Below, piece after piece: positions 25,520-33,451 of a stretch of 64,000 nt of DNA (position 1 is its first letter; the number at the start of each line of letters is the position of its first letter). A program made the translations under genes and the position numbers. Below the pieces are notes generated by a model. It searched no databases and had not been told where the DNA came from. It saw only the letters and a program-made list of their open reading frames with translations. The DNA lies in contig NZ_LFML01000016.1 in NCBI RefSeq assembly GCF_001044425.1, positions 1 to 64,000 on the forward strand, read 5' to 3'. The DNA comes from Streptomyces roseus (GTDB lineage: Bacteria; Actinomycetota; Actinomycetes; Streptomycetales; Streptomycetaceae).

Positions 25520-26482
25520 TCAGCCCTTGCGGGCCTTGATCTCGTCGGTCAACTGCGGGACGACCGAGAAGAGGTCGCCGACCACGCCGTAGTCGACCAG
25601 GTCGAAGATCGGGGCCTCGGCGTCCTTGTTGATGGCCACGATGGTCTTCGAGGTCTGCATGCCGGCCCGGTGCTGGATCGCGCCCGAGATGCCGGAGGCG
25701 ATGTACAGCTGCGGGGAGACCGACTTGCCGGTCTGGCCGACCTGGTTGGAGTGCGGGTACCAGCCGGCGTCGACGGCGGCGCGCGAGGCGCCGACGGCGG
25801 CACCGAGGGAGTCCGCGAGGGCCTCGATGATGCCGAAGTTCTCGGCACCGTTGACGCCGCGGCCGCCGGAGACCACGATCGCGGCCTCGGTCAGCTCCGG
25901 ACGGCCGGTCGACTCACGCGGGGTGCGGGAGACGACCTTGGTGCCGGTGGCCAGGGCGCCGAAGGTGACGGCCAGGGCCTCGACGGCGCGAGCGGCCGGG
26001 GCGGCCTCGACCGGAGCCGAGTTCGGCTTGACGGTGATGACCGGGGTGCCCTTGGAGACGCGGGACTTGGTGGTGAAGGACGCGGCGAACGCGGCCTGCG
26101 TCGCGACCGGGCCCTCGTCACCGGCCTCCAGGTCCACGGCGTCGGTGATGATGCCGGAGCCGATGCGGACGGCGAGGCGGGCGGCGATCTCCTTGCCCTC
26201 GGCGGAGGACGGGACGAGCACGGCGGCCGGGGAGACGGCCTCGTACGCGGCCTGGAGCGCGTCCACCTTCGGTACGACGAGGTACTCGGTGAACTCGGGG
26301 GCGTCGGCGGTCAGGACCTTGACCGCACCGTGCTCGGCGAGCACGGCGGCGGTGTCGGCCGCACCGGCGCCGAGGGCGACGGCGACGGGCTCGCCGATGC
26401 GGCGGGCCAGGGTCAGCAGCTCAAGGGTGGGCTTGCGGACGGCGCCGTCCGCGTGGTCGACGTAGACGAGGACTTCAGCCAT
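25520..26482 (-). CDS. etfA: Electron transfer flavoprotein alpha subunit
   Basis: 320 residues. The N-terminal domain starts EVLVYVDHADG. The C-terminal FAD domain carries VSGGRGVNGAENF, DAGWYPHSNQVGQTGKSVSPQLYIA-type contacts, SGAIQHRAGMQTSKTIVAINKD and IFDLVDYGVVGDLF, the full ETF-alpha signature. With the upstream beta subunit it forms the soluble flavoprotein that passes electrons from acyl-CoA and other dehydrogenases to the quinone pool. It is second in the operon, 62 bp after etfB, and AGGAG precedes the ATG. Confidence 0.96.
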   Translation of the reverse strand: MAEVLVYVDHADGAVRKPTLELLTLARRIGEPVAVALGAGAADTAAVLAEHGAVKVLTADAPEFTEYLVVPKVDALQAAYEAVSPAAVLVPSSAEGKEIAARLAVRIGSGIITDAVDLEAGDEGPVATQAAFAASFTTKSRVSKGTPVITVKPNSAPVEAAPAARAVEALAVTFGALATGTKVVSRTPRESTGRPELTEAAIVVSGGRGVNGAENFGIIEALADSLGAAVGASRAAVDAGWYPHSNQVGQTGKSVSPQLYIASGISGAIQHRAGMQTSKTIVAINKDAEAPIFDLVDYGVVGDLFSVVPQLTDEIKARKG

Positions 26483-26544
26483 GGGAATGCTCCTGCGAAT
26501 GCGAAGTAGTCAGGGGGCGGTCGGGAGGGTTTCGGCCGAAGTTC

Positions 26545-27330
26545 CTAGATGAACTTCTGGCCGGCCAGGAACTCGGCCAGCGCCTTGCCGCCCTCGCCCT
26601 CGTCCTTGACGATCGTGCCGGCGGTGCGGGCCGGGCGCTGGGTCGCGGAGTCGACCGCGGTCCAGGAGCCTTCGAGGCCGACCTCGTCCGACTCGATCTC
26701 CAGCTCCTCCAGGTCCCAGGACTCCACCGGCTTCTTCTTGGCGGCCATGATGCCCTTGAAGGAGGGGTAGCGGGCCTCGCCCGACTGGTCCGTCACGGAG
26801 ACGAGCGCCGGGAGGGAGGCCTCCAGCTGCTCGCTCGCGGAGTCGCCGTCGCGGCGGCCCGTCACGGTGCCGTCCTCGACCTTGACCTCGGAGAGCAGGG
26901 TGACCTGCGGGACGCCCAGGCGCTCGGCCAGGATCGCCGGGAGGACGCCCATGGTGCCGTCGGTCGAGGCCATACCGGTGATGACCAGGTCGTAGCCGGC
27001 CCTCTCGATGGCCTTGGCGAGCACCAGCGAGGTGCCCATGACGTCGCTGCCGTGCAGGTCGTCGTCCTCGACGTGGATGGCCTTGTCGGCACCCATGGAC
27101 AGCGCCTTGCGCAGCGCGTCCTTGGCGTCCTCGGGGCCGACCGTCAGGACGGTGATCTCGGCGTCGTCGGCGTCTTCGGCGATCTGCAGCGCCTGCTCGA
27201 CGGCGTACTCGTCGAGCTCCGACAGCAGACCGTCGACGTCGTCGCGGTCGACCGTCAGGTCATCGGCGAAGTGCCGGTCGCCGGTGGCGTCGGGCACGTA
27301 CTTCACACAGACAACGATCCTCAGGCTCAC
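26545..27330 (-). CDS. etfB: Electron transfer flavoprotein beta subunit
   Basis: 261 residues from GTG 27330 (MSLRIVVCVKYVPDATGDR), with TAGGAGA eight bases upstream. AMP-binding ETF-beta features: VDRDDVDGLLSELDEYAVEQAL, GPEDAKDALRKALSMGADKAIHV, LVITGMASTDGTMGVLPAILAE and the C-terminal KKKPVESWDLEEL clamp. It is first gene of etfBA. The 203-bp upstream gap has TATGCT on the minus strand (27381-27386) as a possible -10 but no convincing -35. Confidence 0.96.
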   Translation of the reverse strand: MSLRIVVCVKYVPDATGDRHFADDLTVDRDDVDGLLSELDEYAVEQALQIAEDADDAEITVLTVGPEDAKDALRKALSMGADKAIHVEDDDLHGSDVMGTSLVLAKAIERAGYDLVITGMASTDGTMGVLPAILAERLGVPQVTLLSEVKVEDGTVTGRRDGDSASEQLEASLPALVSVTDQSGEARYPSFKGIMAAKKKPVESWDLEELEIESDEVGLEGSWTAVDSATQRPARTAGTIVKDEGEGGKALAEFLAGQKFI

Positions 27331-27533
27331 GCCGGCTCTCCTACCGCATCGTCTTTTTTCTGATACCGCCTTGTGCAGGCAGCATAGGCGCCTTGTCGGG
27401 CGGATCCCGGTCGGGGCGGCCCGCGCTCCGAAGGGAATGTTACTCGTCAGTACACCCTGGGGGCTCCACGGTGGCAAGGCCGGTGAACTGTGATCTGTCC
27501 AACGCCGCACGAACCCGCCCCAGCAGGGACGAT

Positions 27534-28058
27534 TCAGTCGCGCAGCGCGTTGAAGCGACCCTGGTGGTAAAGGAGCGGGCGGCCTTCCCCGGCCGGGTCG
27601 CCCGCCACCGCCTCCGCGATGATCACCCGGTGCGCCCCCGCGGGCACCCGGGCCACCACCCGGCACACCAGCCAGGCCAGTACGCCGTCCAGCACCGGGA
27701 CGCCGTACGGGCCCTCGGCCCAGCCCGTGCCGGACCCGAACCGGTCGGCTCCGCTGCGGGCGAACAGGCCCGCCAGGTCCTGCTGGTGCTCGCCGAGTAT
27801 GTGGACGCCGAGGTGTTCGGCGTCGCGTATCGCGGGCCAGCTGGAGGCCCCCGTGGCGATGGTGAAGGACAGCAGGGGAGGATCGGCGGAGACCGAGTTG
27901 AGCGAGGTCGCGGTGAATCCGACCGGGCGGCCGCCCTCCTCGGCCGTGATCACGGCCACGCCCGCGGCGTGTCGGCGGAAGACGGAGCGCAGCAGGTCGG
28001 GCGAGCCGGGCAGGCCGGAGGCGGCCGTGGGGGCGATGGAGGCGGTCGGGGCCGTCAT
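27534..28058 (-). CDS. Flavin reductase family protein
   Basis: 174 residues from ATG 28058, with GAAGGAAG about seven bases upstream. Split-barrel flavin reductase: LRSVFRRHAAGVAVITAEEGGRPVGFTATSLNSVSADPPLLSF carries the flavin-binding GFTATS...PPL motif, with HLGVHILGEHQQDLAGLFA and HRVIIAEAVAG later. It should reduce FMN or FAD with NAD(P)H for a partner monooxygenase. The cysteine-containing leader peptide just upstream and the thioredoxin gene behind it point to sulfur metabolism, for example supplying FMNH2 for sulfonate use; that link is inferred. Confidence 0.9.
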   Translation of the reverse strand: MTAPTASIAPTAASGLPGSPDLLRSVFRRHAAGVAVITAEEGGRPVGFTATSLNSVSADPPLLSFTIATGASSWPAIRDAEHLGVHILGEHQQDLAGLFARSGADRFGSGTGWAEGPYGVPVLDGVLAWLVCRVVARVPAGAHRVIIAEAVAGDPAGEGRPLLYHQGRFNALRD

Positions 28059-28129
28059 GGAGGTGCTTCCTTCTGCCGCGGAGGCGGCGTGCACGGGCGC
28101 GGGGGGATCGGGTCGGGGACCGGGTTCGT

Positions 28130-28210
28130 TCAGTCGTTCCGACAACGCGCGCTCGCGTAGCGGACGAGGTCCACGTGGACCCGCCCGTAAAGCAGGAGTT
28201 CGTACCGCAT
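28130..28210 (-). CDS. Leader peptide with C-terminal cysteine (sulfur-type attenuator)
   Basis: A 26-residue open frame, MRYELLLYGRVHVDL followed by VRYASARCRND, ending 71 bp before the flavin reductase ATG. HVDLxRxAS..C resembles the short cysteine-containing putative leader peptides annotated before Streptomyces sulfur-assimilation genes. A single Cys codon (TGT) lies four codons from the end. Slow decoding of Cys under sulfur starvation would alter downstream RNA folding; GCCGC-CTCC-GCGGC (28078-28091 on the minus strand) is a candidate switch stem. No ribosome site: it appears leaderless. Confidence 0.7.
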   Translation of the reverse strand: MRYELLLYGRVHVDLVRYASARCRND

Positions 28211-28216
28211 GCCGCC

Positions 28217-28246
28217 AGCCTGGCGATCTCTCGTGTACACAGTCAA
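28217..28246 (-). promoter_or_regulatory. Promoter TTGACT-18-CAGGCT for the leaderless leader peptide
   Basis: On the minus strand, TTGACT (28241-28246) and CAGGCT (28217-28222) are 18 bp apart. CAGGCT lies six bases before the leader ATG, so transcription and translation would begin together. Confidence 0.6.
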
Positions 28247-28344
28247 GCCGCTCCGGGCAGATGGGAGGCGCGTCACGCTGCGTGCGGGCGCGTGCACCGG
28301 CGTGCCGGGCGCGGCGAGGGCCGTCCCGCGGGTCCTCGCGCCTC

Positions 28345-28686
28345 TCAGATCGCGGCGCCCAGCGCGGCGATCACGTCCGCCTTGCGCGGCATCCCCGCCG
28401 CGCGCCGCACGATCCGCCCCCGCGCGTCGAGGACGAGCACGGTCGGTGTCTTGTCGATCCCCAGGGCGCGTACGAGCTCGAGGCGGGCTTCAGCGTCGAT
28501 CTCGATGTGCTCGACGCCCTCCACCAGAGCGGCCACGTCCGCGAGGATCCGCCGGGTGGCCCGGCAGGGCTGGCAGAACGCGCTGGAGAACTGCACCAGG
28601 CTGGCGCGCCGTCCGGGTTCCGCCCCCAGTTCGGCCGCGCCCAGCCGCGTCAGGCCCGTGGCCTGCGCGTCCTCTTCGCCGTGCAC
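28345..28686 (-). CDS. Thioredoxin family protein
   Basis: 113 residues from GTG 28686. Thioredoxin fold with the redox motif FCQPC (Cys38 and Cys41), HIEIDAEARLELVRALGIDKTPTVLVLD (cis-Pro TPT) and GRIVRRAAGMPRKADVIAALG. The GTG was preferred over an in-frame ATG at 28833 because GGGAG sits five bases upstream, the product has domain length, and codons before it lack third-position GC bias. It is followed on the same strand by the leader peptide and flavin reductase, after a 134-bp gap that holds their promoter. Confidence 0.82.
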   Translation of the reverse strand: MHGEEDAQATGLTRLGAAELGAEPGRRASLVQFSSAFCQPCRATRRILADVAALVEGVEHIEIDAEARLELVRALGIDKTPTVLVLDARGRIVRRAAGMPRKADVIAALGAAI

Positions 28687-28922
28687 CCCTGCTCCCGTCG
28701 CCGCGGACCTGCTTGCCGCATCATTGAATTGCGTTCGTACGGTGATCCGAGCGCTCCGGCCGCGCGCCGCATTCCCGGCGTGACGAGAATCTCCTCGGGC
28801 GCGGTCGTCTGGGCTGGCCAGCAGCGCGCGCATGGGGCACGATCCCCAAGGGCAGCGTACCTACGCAGCCGTAACTTCCGGCCGGGAGCACCTCCCCAGG
28901 CAGAAAGCGGGGTCTCCCCCTC

Positions 28923-29645
28923 ATGGCAGAGCTCGTCTACCCTCCGGTGATCGGCGCCGCCCACACCCTCTTCAAGGCGCTGGACATCCGCATCGACATG
29001 AAGGGCACCGAGAACATCCCGCGCAAGGGCGGGGCCGTCCTCGTGTCGAACCACATCGGCTACCTCGACTTCATCTTCGCCGGCCTGACCGCGCGGCCGC
29101 AGAAGCGCCTGGTCCGCTTCATGGCGAAGGAGTCGGTCTTCCGCCACAAGGTGTCCGGTCCGCTGATGCGCGCCATGAAGCACATCCCGGTGGACCGCAA
29201 GCAGGGTGAGACGGCCTACGAGCACGCCCTCGACTCGCTGCGCTCCGGCGAGATCATCGGAGTGTTCCCGGAGGCGACGATCTCCCAGTCGTTCACCCTC
29301 AAGAGCTTCAAGTCGGGCGCCGCGCGCATGGCCCAGGAGGCGGGCGTCCCGTTGATCCCGGTGGCGCTGTGGGGCACCCAGCGGCTGTGGACCAAGGGCC
29401 GCCCGAAGAACCTCAAGCGCAGCCACATCCCGGTGACGATGCGGGTCGGCGAGCCCATCGAGGCGCCCTCCGACCAGTACGCCGGGGCCATCACCCGGCG
29501 CCTGCGCGAGCGGGTGCAGGAGCTGCTGGACGCCGCGCAGAGCGCCTACCCGGCCAAGCCCAAGGGCCCCGAGGACTCGTGGTGGCTGCCGGCGCACCTG
29601 GGCGGGACCGCCCCGACGGCCGCCCAGGTCAAGGAAGCGGGCTGA
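28923..29645 (+). CDS. Lysophospholipid acyltransferase family protein (PlsC-like)
   Basis: 240 residues. Acyltransferase motifs: NHIGYLD (His44, Asp49; the catalytic HX4D), KRLVRFMAKESVF, GEIIGVFPEATIS (substrate-binding Glu) and a later VPLIPVALWGT. It transfers acyl chains from acyl-CoA or acyl-ACP to lysophosphatidate or a related acceptor at the membrane, feeding phospholipid and triacylglycerol synthesis. The start MAELVYPPVIG lacks a strong ribosome site. Divergent from the thioredoxin gene. Confidence 0.92.
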   Translation: MAELVYPPVIGAAHTLFKALDIRIDMKGTENIPRKGGAVLVSNHIGYLDFIFAGLTARPQKRLVRFMAKESVFRHKVSGPLMRAMKHIPVDRKQGETAYEHALDSLRSGEIIGVFPEATISQSFTLKSFKSGAARMAQEAGVPLIPVALWGTQRLWTKGRPKNLKRSHIPVTMRVGEPIEAPSDQYAGAITRRLRERVQELLDAAQSAYPAKPKGPEDSWWLPAHLGGTAPTAAQVKEAG

Positions 29646-29671
29646 TCCGCCGCCACCGGACCGGGTGATGC

Positions 29672-29703
29672 GTGCGGCCGCGCCGTTCACGGCGGGGCCG
29701 CAC
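29672..29703. terminator. Bidirectional hairpin between acyltransferase and alginate lyase genes
   Basis: Arms GTGCGGCC/GGCCGCAC, a single G-G mismatch, then CGCCG/CGGCG around a TTCA loop. It is centred in the 75-bp convergent gap. Confidence 0.7.
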
Positions 29704-29720
29704 TGTCGTACGACCGGCCG

Positions 29721-30941
29721 TCAGTTGGGGTTGTCGGCGTGGGTCAGCGTCTCCCACGCCTCGAAGTGGTTCTCGGTGCCGGCCGGGCGCCGCCCCTCGG
29801 TCAGCTTGCGGGTGTTCTCCATGCCGATGCCCAGCCGGGTGTGCAGTGCGTTGTAACCGACCTCGGTGGCCGGGCCGATGCCCTTCGCCAGGCTCCCGCC
29901 GCACAGCCAGGACGGCACCTTCGCGCCGAGCTCGTACTGGGCGTGGAAGCCGAGCGCGTACCGGAAGCGGTCCTTGAACTGCGGGTAGAGGTCGCGCCCC
30001 TGGATCCGCGAGGTCTCGGCGACGTGCATGGTCGCGGCGATCGCCATGCCGGTGTGGCCGAAGTCCCGGCAGGTCTCCTGGGCCAGGCCGTCCACGAAGG
30101 TGCTCTGGCCGTGCCAGTAGTCGACGAGCTCGCTCTTGGTGTCGATGGTCGAGCGGGGAGGGTACGCGGGCTGCGGCCCGTCGGAGGCCAGGTAGAAGTA
30201 GGCGGGGACCCGGCCGAGGTAGATCGCCATCGCCTTGTCGTAGCTCGCGCGGTCGTCGAGGTGGACCGAGATGCCGATGGCGGCGTCCATCATGATCAGT
30301 TCCCAGTTGCCGTTGCTGTTCGGCTTCCCGTTGATCACCTCGGGCAGGTAGACGTCGCGCAGCATGGTGGCGAAGCGCCCCTGACCGGCCCAGCCGCCCG
30401 GGTAGGCGTGCTTGATGATCTCGGCGGCGCGCGGCCAGGTGGAGCCCGCCCAGCCGCTCTGCAGCGGGGCGTTGGAGTTGGTGTGGTCCTTGATCTTCGC
30501 GGACCAGGCGTCCATCAGCTCGATCGACTTCCTGGCGTACCTGGCGTCGCGGGTGATGTACCAGGCGAGGGCGTCGGTGTAGGCGGCGATGGCGTCCTCG
30601 CGCTCGTCGCTGCACCCGATGTCGGGGTTCGAGTACGAGCCGCATTCGACGACGGCGCGCGGTGTGGGGGTGCGCGAGAGCGAGCCGTAGTCGCTGGCGA
30701 GCATCGCGTCGAAGGCGCCCTTCCACGGCTGCTCCCCCGCCTGCACCTTCGTGCGGACGAAGTCCAGTTGGGCGCGGCTGTTGAGGACCCCGGGGTGGGC
30801 GAACTGCGCGGGGGCCGCGGCTCCCGCGGCCCGGGCGGCGGGGGCCGGCGGCGGCCCGGCCTGGGCGGTGGGGGTGAGGGTCAGGGCGGCGGCCAGGCCG
30901 AGCGCGAGGGCGGCCAGTCCCGCGGGAACTCCGTGGCGCAT
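29721..30941 (-). CDS. Secreted alginate lyase family protein
   Basis: 406 residues from ATG 30941, with GGAAGG six bases upstream, rather than an in-frame ATG at 31007. Signal peptide LAALALGLAAALTLTPTAQAG. The catalytic (alpha/alpha)-barrel has HPGVLNSRAQLDFVRTKVQAG, NGNWELIMMDAAIGISV (the N...WE motif of the family) and FVDGLAQETCRDFGHTGMAIAA (catalytic His/Tyr region). Members cleave uronic-acid polysaccharides by beta-elimination; the exact polymer (alginate, glucuronan, heparin-like) is unknown. An AGGAAA-type operator lies upstream. Confidence 0.88.
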   Translation of the reverse strand: MRHGVPAGLAALALGLAAALTLTPTAQAGPPPAPAARAAGAAAPAQFAHPGVLNSRAQLDFVRTKVQAGEQPWKGAFDAMLASDYGSLSRTPTPRAVVECGSYSNPDIGCSDEREDAIAAYTDALAWYITRDARYARKSIELMDAWSAKIKDHTNSNAPLQSGWAGSTWPRAAEIIKHAYPGGWAGQGRFATMLRDVYLPEVINGKPNSNGNWELIMMDAAIGISVHLDDRASYDKAMAIYLGRVPAYFYLASDGPQPAYPPRSTIDTKSELVDYWHGQSTFVDGLAQETCRDFGHTGMAIAATMHVAETSRIQGRDLYPQFKDRFRYALGFHAQYELGAKVPSWLCGGSLAKGIGPATEVGYNALHTRLGIGMENTRKLTEGRRPAGTENHFEAWETLTHADNPN

Positions 30942-31013
30942 GGAGCACCTTCCGTTCGGAGGTGGGGGGAACGGGGATTCGCTGCCGCCGAAAGTACCCA
31001 TGGGCATGCCAAG

Positions 31014-31046
31014 TTGACAACATTATCCGACAGGAAACTTTACTAT
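31014..31046. promoter_or_regulatory. AT-rich promoter/operator patch with ACAGGAAACTTTACT
   Basis: Contains TTGACA (31014-31019), GATAAT on the minus strand (31022-31027), AGGAAACTTTACT (31032-31044) and TACTAT (31041-31046). The AGGAAA-TTTxCT near-palindrome resembles operators that I recall before Streptomyces polysaccharide-degradation genes controlled by ROK regulators such as CsnR. It is 73-105 bp upstream of the alginate lyase gene. Confidence 0.5.
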
Positions 31047-31167
31047 CCCCACCGGGTCGCTCAGGCGGGTTCGCTGCGGTCTGGCATGATCGCGCGCGTG
31101 AGTGATGCGAGGCTGCCGGCCGCGGAGGCCGTAGTCACATGTCCGGACGTTCTTCGAGGGGCATTCC

Positions 31168-31674
31168 GTGGAGGTCGTCGCCTGCGACCTCGGGCAGCGG
31201 CAGCGCGAGACCGTGCCCGACCTGAAGGTTCTCGTTGTGGACCCCGGGCCGCGCAGCGACAGCTGGGCCTATGTGACCGCAGGATGCTGGGCCGCGATGG
31301 AGAAGGACGGCCACGGGCTTGAGTTCGTCATGACCGCCCCTGTCCGCGACCAGCGGTTCATCGACCTCATGGCCATGACCGCCCACTACCACTGCGCAGG
31401 ACATCAGCTGGATCTGGAGCACAGCATGCCGATCGGTGGACCGTGGGTGCCGGGCTCGGCCTGCGACCACCTGCTGATCAGCCTGCCCTATCTCCACGGG
31501 CCCGATCTCGAACGCTGTCCGCTGCCCGGGGGGCACGCCCGCATCCTGTGGACCCTGCCTGTGACGGCCGCCGAGATCGAGTTCCGCAGACGTGAGGGTC
31601 ACGAGGCGTTGGAGCGGCTCTTCGACAATGCGGAGATCATTCCCACGGACCCTTTCCGGGCGTCCGTGGTGTGA
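31168..31674 (+). CDS. SUFU (suppressor of fused) domain protein, possibly frameshifted at its 5' end
   Basis: 168 residues from GTG 31168. SUFU-domain blocks: DLKVLVVDPGPRSDSWAYVTAGCWAAMEKDGHGLEFVMTAP, MTAHYHCAGHQLDLEHSMPIG, CDHLLISLPYLHGPDLE and ILWTLPVTAAEIEFRRREGHEALERLFD. Bacterial SUFU proteins often act as immunity proteins or have unknown roles. The in-frame sequence back to 31135 reads HVRTFFEGHSVE, which looks like real domain sequence without a start codon. A GTG at 31098 in another frame (VSDARLPAAEAVV) joins it if one base near 31134-31137 is removed. Confidence 0.62.
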   Translation: MEVVACDLGQRQRETVPDLKVLVVDPGPRSDSWAYVTAGCWAAMEKDGHGLEFVMTAPVRDQRFIDLMAMTAHYHCAGHQLDLEHSMPIGGPWVPGSACDHLLISLPYLHGPDLERCPLPGGHARILWTLPVTAAEIEFRRREGHEALERLFDNAEIIPTDPFRASVV

Positions 31675-31711
31675 GGCGTCGGCCAGCCCGCGGTTTCGTT
31701 CCGGCGTTTCC

Positions 31712-32329
31712 TCAACCCGGCAGCTCCGTGGGGAGGTTGCGCCACAGCTCCTGGCGGTCGGCGGAGTTCCGGAGCGCTGCCAGTACGGCCGGGTGCGGGG
31801 TGGCGTACAGCTCGGGGTGGTCCACCTCGCCGAGCTCGGGGCGTACGGGGAAGGCGAGTCGCTCGGCGTCCAGGGCGAACCGCGCGTCCACGCCCGGCCT
31901 GTTGCCCCGGGGGTCCTGACGGGCCCAGTGGGCGGCCCCCGGCAGCCGGAGGGCGATCAGCCCGTGCACTGCGGGGTTCGAGCCGTCGTCGTCGGTGAGC
32001 CGCTGGTAGCAGAAGCCGGCCGGGATCCCGCGGGCCCGCAACAGGGCCACGAGCGCGTGGGACTTGGCGTGGCAGATGCCGTTGCGGGTGCGCAGCACGT
32101 CGGAGGCGCGCCAGGAGACGCGCGGGTCCCCGGAGTCGGCGGAGTGCGGGATGGTGTCGCGGACGAACTCGAAGGCGGCTTCGGCGTATGGATATGCATC
32201 GCCGGTGGCGCCCCAGAGGGCGTCGGCAGTCTCCCGTACGAGCGGGTGGCCGTGGTCGACCACCTCATCCGCCGCCAGGTACGGGTGAACATGGGGGTCA
32301 TACGGAATCGGCTGCATGGTTCGGAGCAT
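31712..32329 (-). CDS. Transglutaminase-like cysteine protease-fold protein
   Basis: 205 residues. Transglutaminase-core motif RTRNGICHAKSHALVALLRARGIPAGF with the nucleophile Cys in GICHAKS (about residue 87), His in NPAVHGLIAL and Asp in GVDARFALD. An N-terminal helical region (AAFEFVRDTIPHSADSG) is typical. Such stand-alone domains hydrolyse or cross-link amides; the substrate is unknown. Start at ATG 32329 or the second ATG at 32317 (MQPIPYDPHVHPYL); neither has a good ribosome site. Lies downstream of the threonine aldolase operon, separated by a strong hairpin. Confidence 0.85.
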   Translation of the reverse strand: MLRTMQPIPYDPHVHPYLAADEVVDHGHPLVRETADALWGATGDAYPYAEAAFEFVRDTIPHSADSGDPRVSWRASDVLRTRNGICHAKSHALVALLRARGIPAGFCYQRLTDDDGSNPAVHGLIALRLPGAAHWARQDPRGNRPGVDARFALDAERLAFPVRPELGEVDHPELYATPHPAVLAALRNSADRQELWRNLPTELPG

Positions 32330-32333
32330 AGGA

Positions 32334-32375
32334 ATACCCCCGACCGCGAATCAATGGATTTACGGTCGGGGGTAT
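32334..32375 (-). terminator. 13-bp inverted repeat ATACCCCCGACCG / CGGTCGGGGGTAT
   Basis: Perfect arms at 32334-32346 and 32363-32375 with a 16-base loop that itself pairs AATC with GATT. It lies 14 bp after the threonine aldolase stop and just before the transglutaminase start, so it may terminate the first and serve as operator or leader structure for the second. Confidence 0.6.
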
Positions 32376-32389
32376 GTCTATTCAGAACG

Positions 32390-33451
32390 TCAGCGGGACA
32401 GCTCTTCCTTCAGCGCCTGGAGGAAGCCGTCCACGTCCTCCGGCTGCGTGTCGAAGCCGCACATCCAGCGGACGTGGCCGGCGGCCTCGTCCCAGAAGTA
32501 GAAGCGGTAGCGCTGCTGGAGCCGGCGCGTGACCTCCTGCGGCAGCTTCGCGAACACCGCGTTGGCCTGCACCGGGTAGAGGATCTCCACGCCGTCGGTC
32601 TCGCGCACGCCCGCCGCGAGCCGCTGCGCCATCGCGTTGGCGTGCCGGGCGTTGCGCAGCCACAGGTCCTTGGCGAGCAGCGCCTCCAGCTGCACCGACA
32701 CGAACCGCATCTTGGACGCCAGCTGCATCGACATCTTGCGGATGTGCTTCATCTGCCGGACCGCGTCCGGGTTGACGACCACCACGGCCTCGCCGAACAT
32801 CATGCCGTTCTTGGTGCCGCCGTACGACAGCACGTCCACGCCCACCGTGTTGGTGAACGTGCGCATCGGCACGTCGAGCGAGGCCGCGGCGTTGGCTATG
32901 CGGGCCCCGTCGAGGTGGACCTTCATGCCGTGCGCGTGCGCGTGCTCGCAGATCGCCCTGATCTCGTCCGGCGTGTAGACCGTGCCGAGCTCGGTGTTCT
33001 GGGTGATCGAGACGACCTGCGGCATCGCCCGGTGCTCGTCCTCCCAGCCCCAGGCCTGCCGGTCGATGAGATCGGGGGTCAGCTTGCCGTCCGGGGTGGG
33101 GACGGTGAGCAGCTTGAGCCCGGCCATCCGCTCCGGGGCGCCGCCCTCGTCGACGTTGATGTGCGCCGACTCGGCGCAGATCACCGCACCCCAGCGGTCC
33201 GTCAGGGCCTGGAGGGCCGTGACGTTCGCGCCGGTGCCGTTGAAGACCGGGAAGGCCTCCGCGTACGGGCCGAAGTGGCTGCGGATGATCTTCTGCAGGT
33301 GCTCGGTGTAGTCGTCCTCGCCGTAGGCGACCTGGTGGCCGCCGTTGGCCAGGGCGAGGGCCTCCAGGATCTCCGGATGGACCCCCGCGTAGTTGTCGCT
33401 CGCGAATCCGCGCACCGCCGGATCGTGGTGGCGGTGGGCGTCGGTCTTCAC
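32390..33451 (-). CDS. ltaE: Low-specificity L-threonine aldolase (PLP enzyme)
   Basis: 353 residues from GTG 33451. Fold-type I PLP enzyme: RGFASDNYAGVHPEILEAL, YGEDDYTEHLQ, FNGTGANVTAL, AHINVDEGGAPE, MKVHLDGARIANAAA (PLP-contacting Asp) and DVLSYGGTKNGMMFGEAVVV (catalytic Lys in GGTKNG). It cleaves threonine/allo-threonine to glycine and acetaldehyde. The GTG overlaps the TGA of the SDR gene (GTGA), indicating translational coupling. It is third gene of the DUF6421-SDR-aldolase operon. Confidence 0.92.
   Translation of the reverse strand: MKTDAHRHHDPAVRGFASDNYAGVHPEILEALALANGGHQVAYGEDDYTEHLQKIIRSHFGPYAEAFPVFNGTGANVTALQALTDRWGAVICAESAHINVDEGGAPERMAGLKLLTVPTPDGKLTPDLIDRQAWGWEDEHRAMPQVVSITQNTELGTVYTPDEIRAICEHAHAHGMKVHLDGARIANAAASLDVPMRTFTNTVGVDVLSYGGTKNGMMFGEAVVVVNPDAVRQMKHIRKMSMQLASKMRFVSVQLEALLAKDLWLRNARHANAMAQRLAAGVRETDGVEILYPVQANAVFAKLPQEVTRRLQQRYRFYFWDEAAGHVRWMCGFDTQPEDVDGFLQALKEELSR

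Noticed and set aside
28690..28833. 49-residue N-terminal extension of the thioredoxin-like protein from ATG 28833
   Set aside because: Third-position GC bias is lost and a better-positioned ribosome site precedes GTG 28686.
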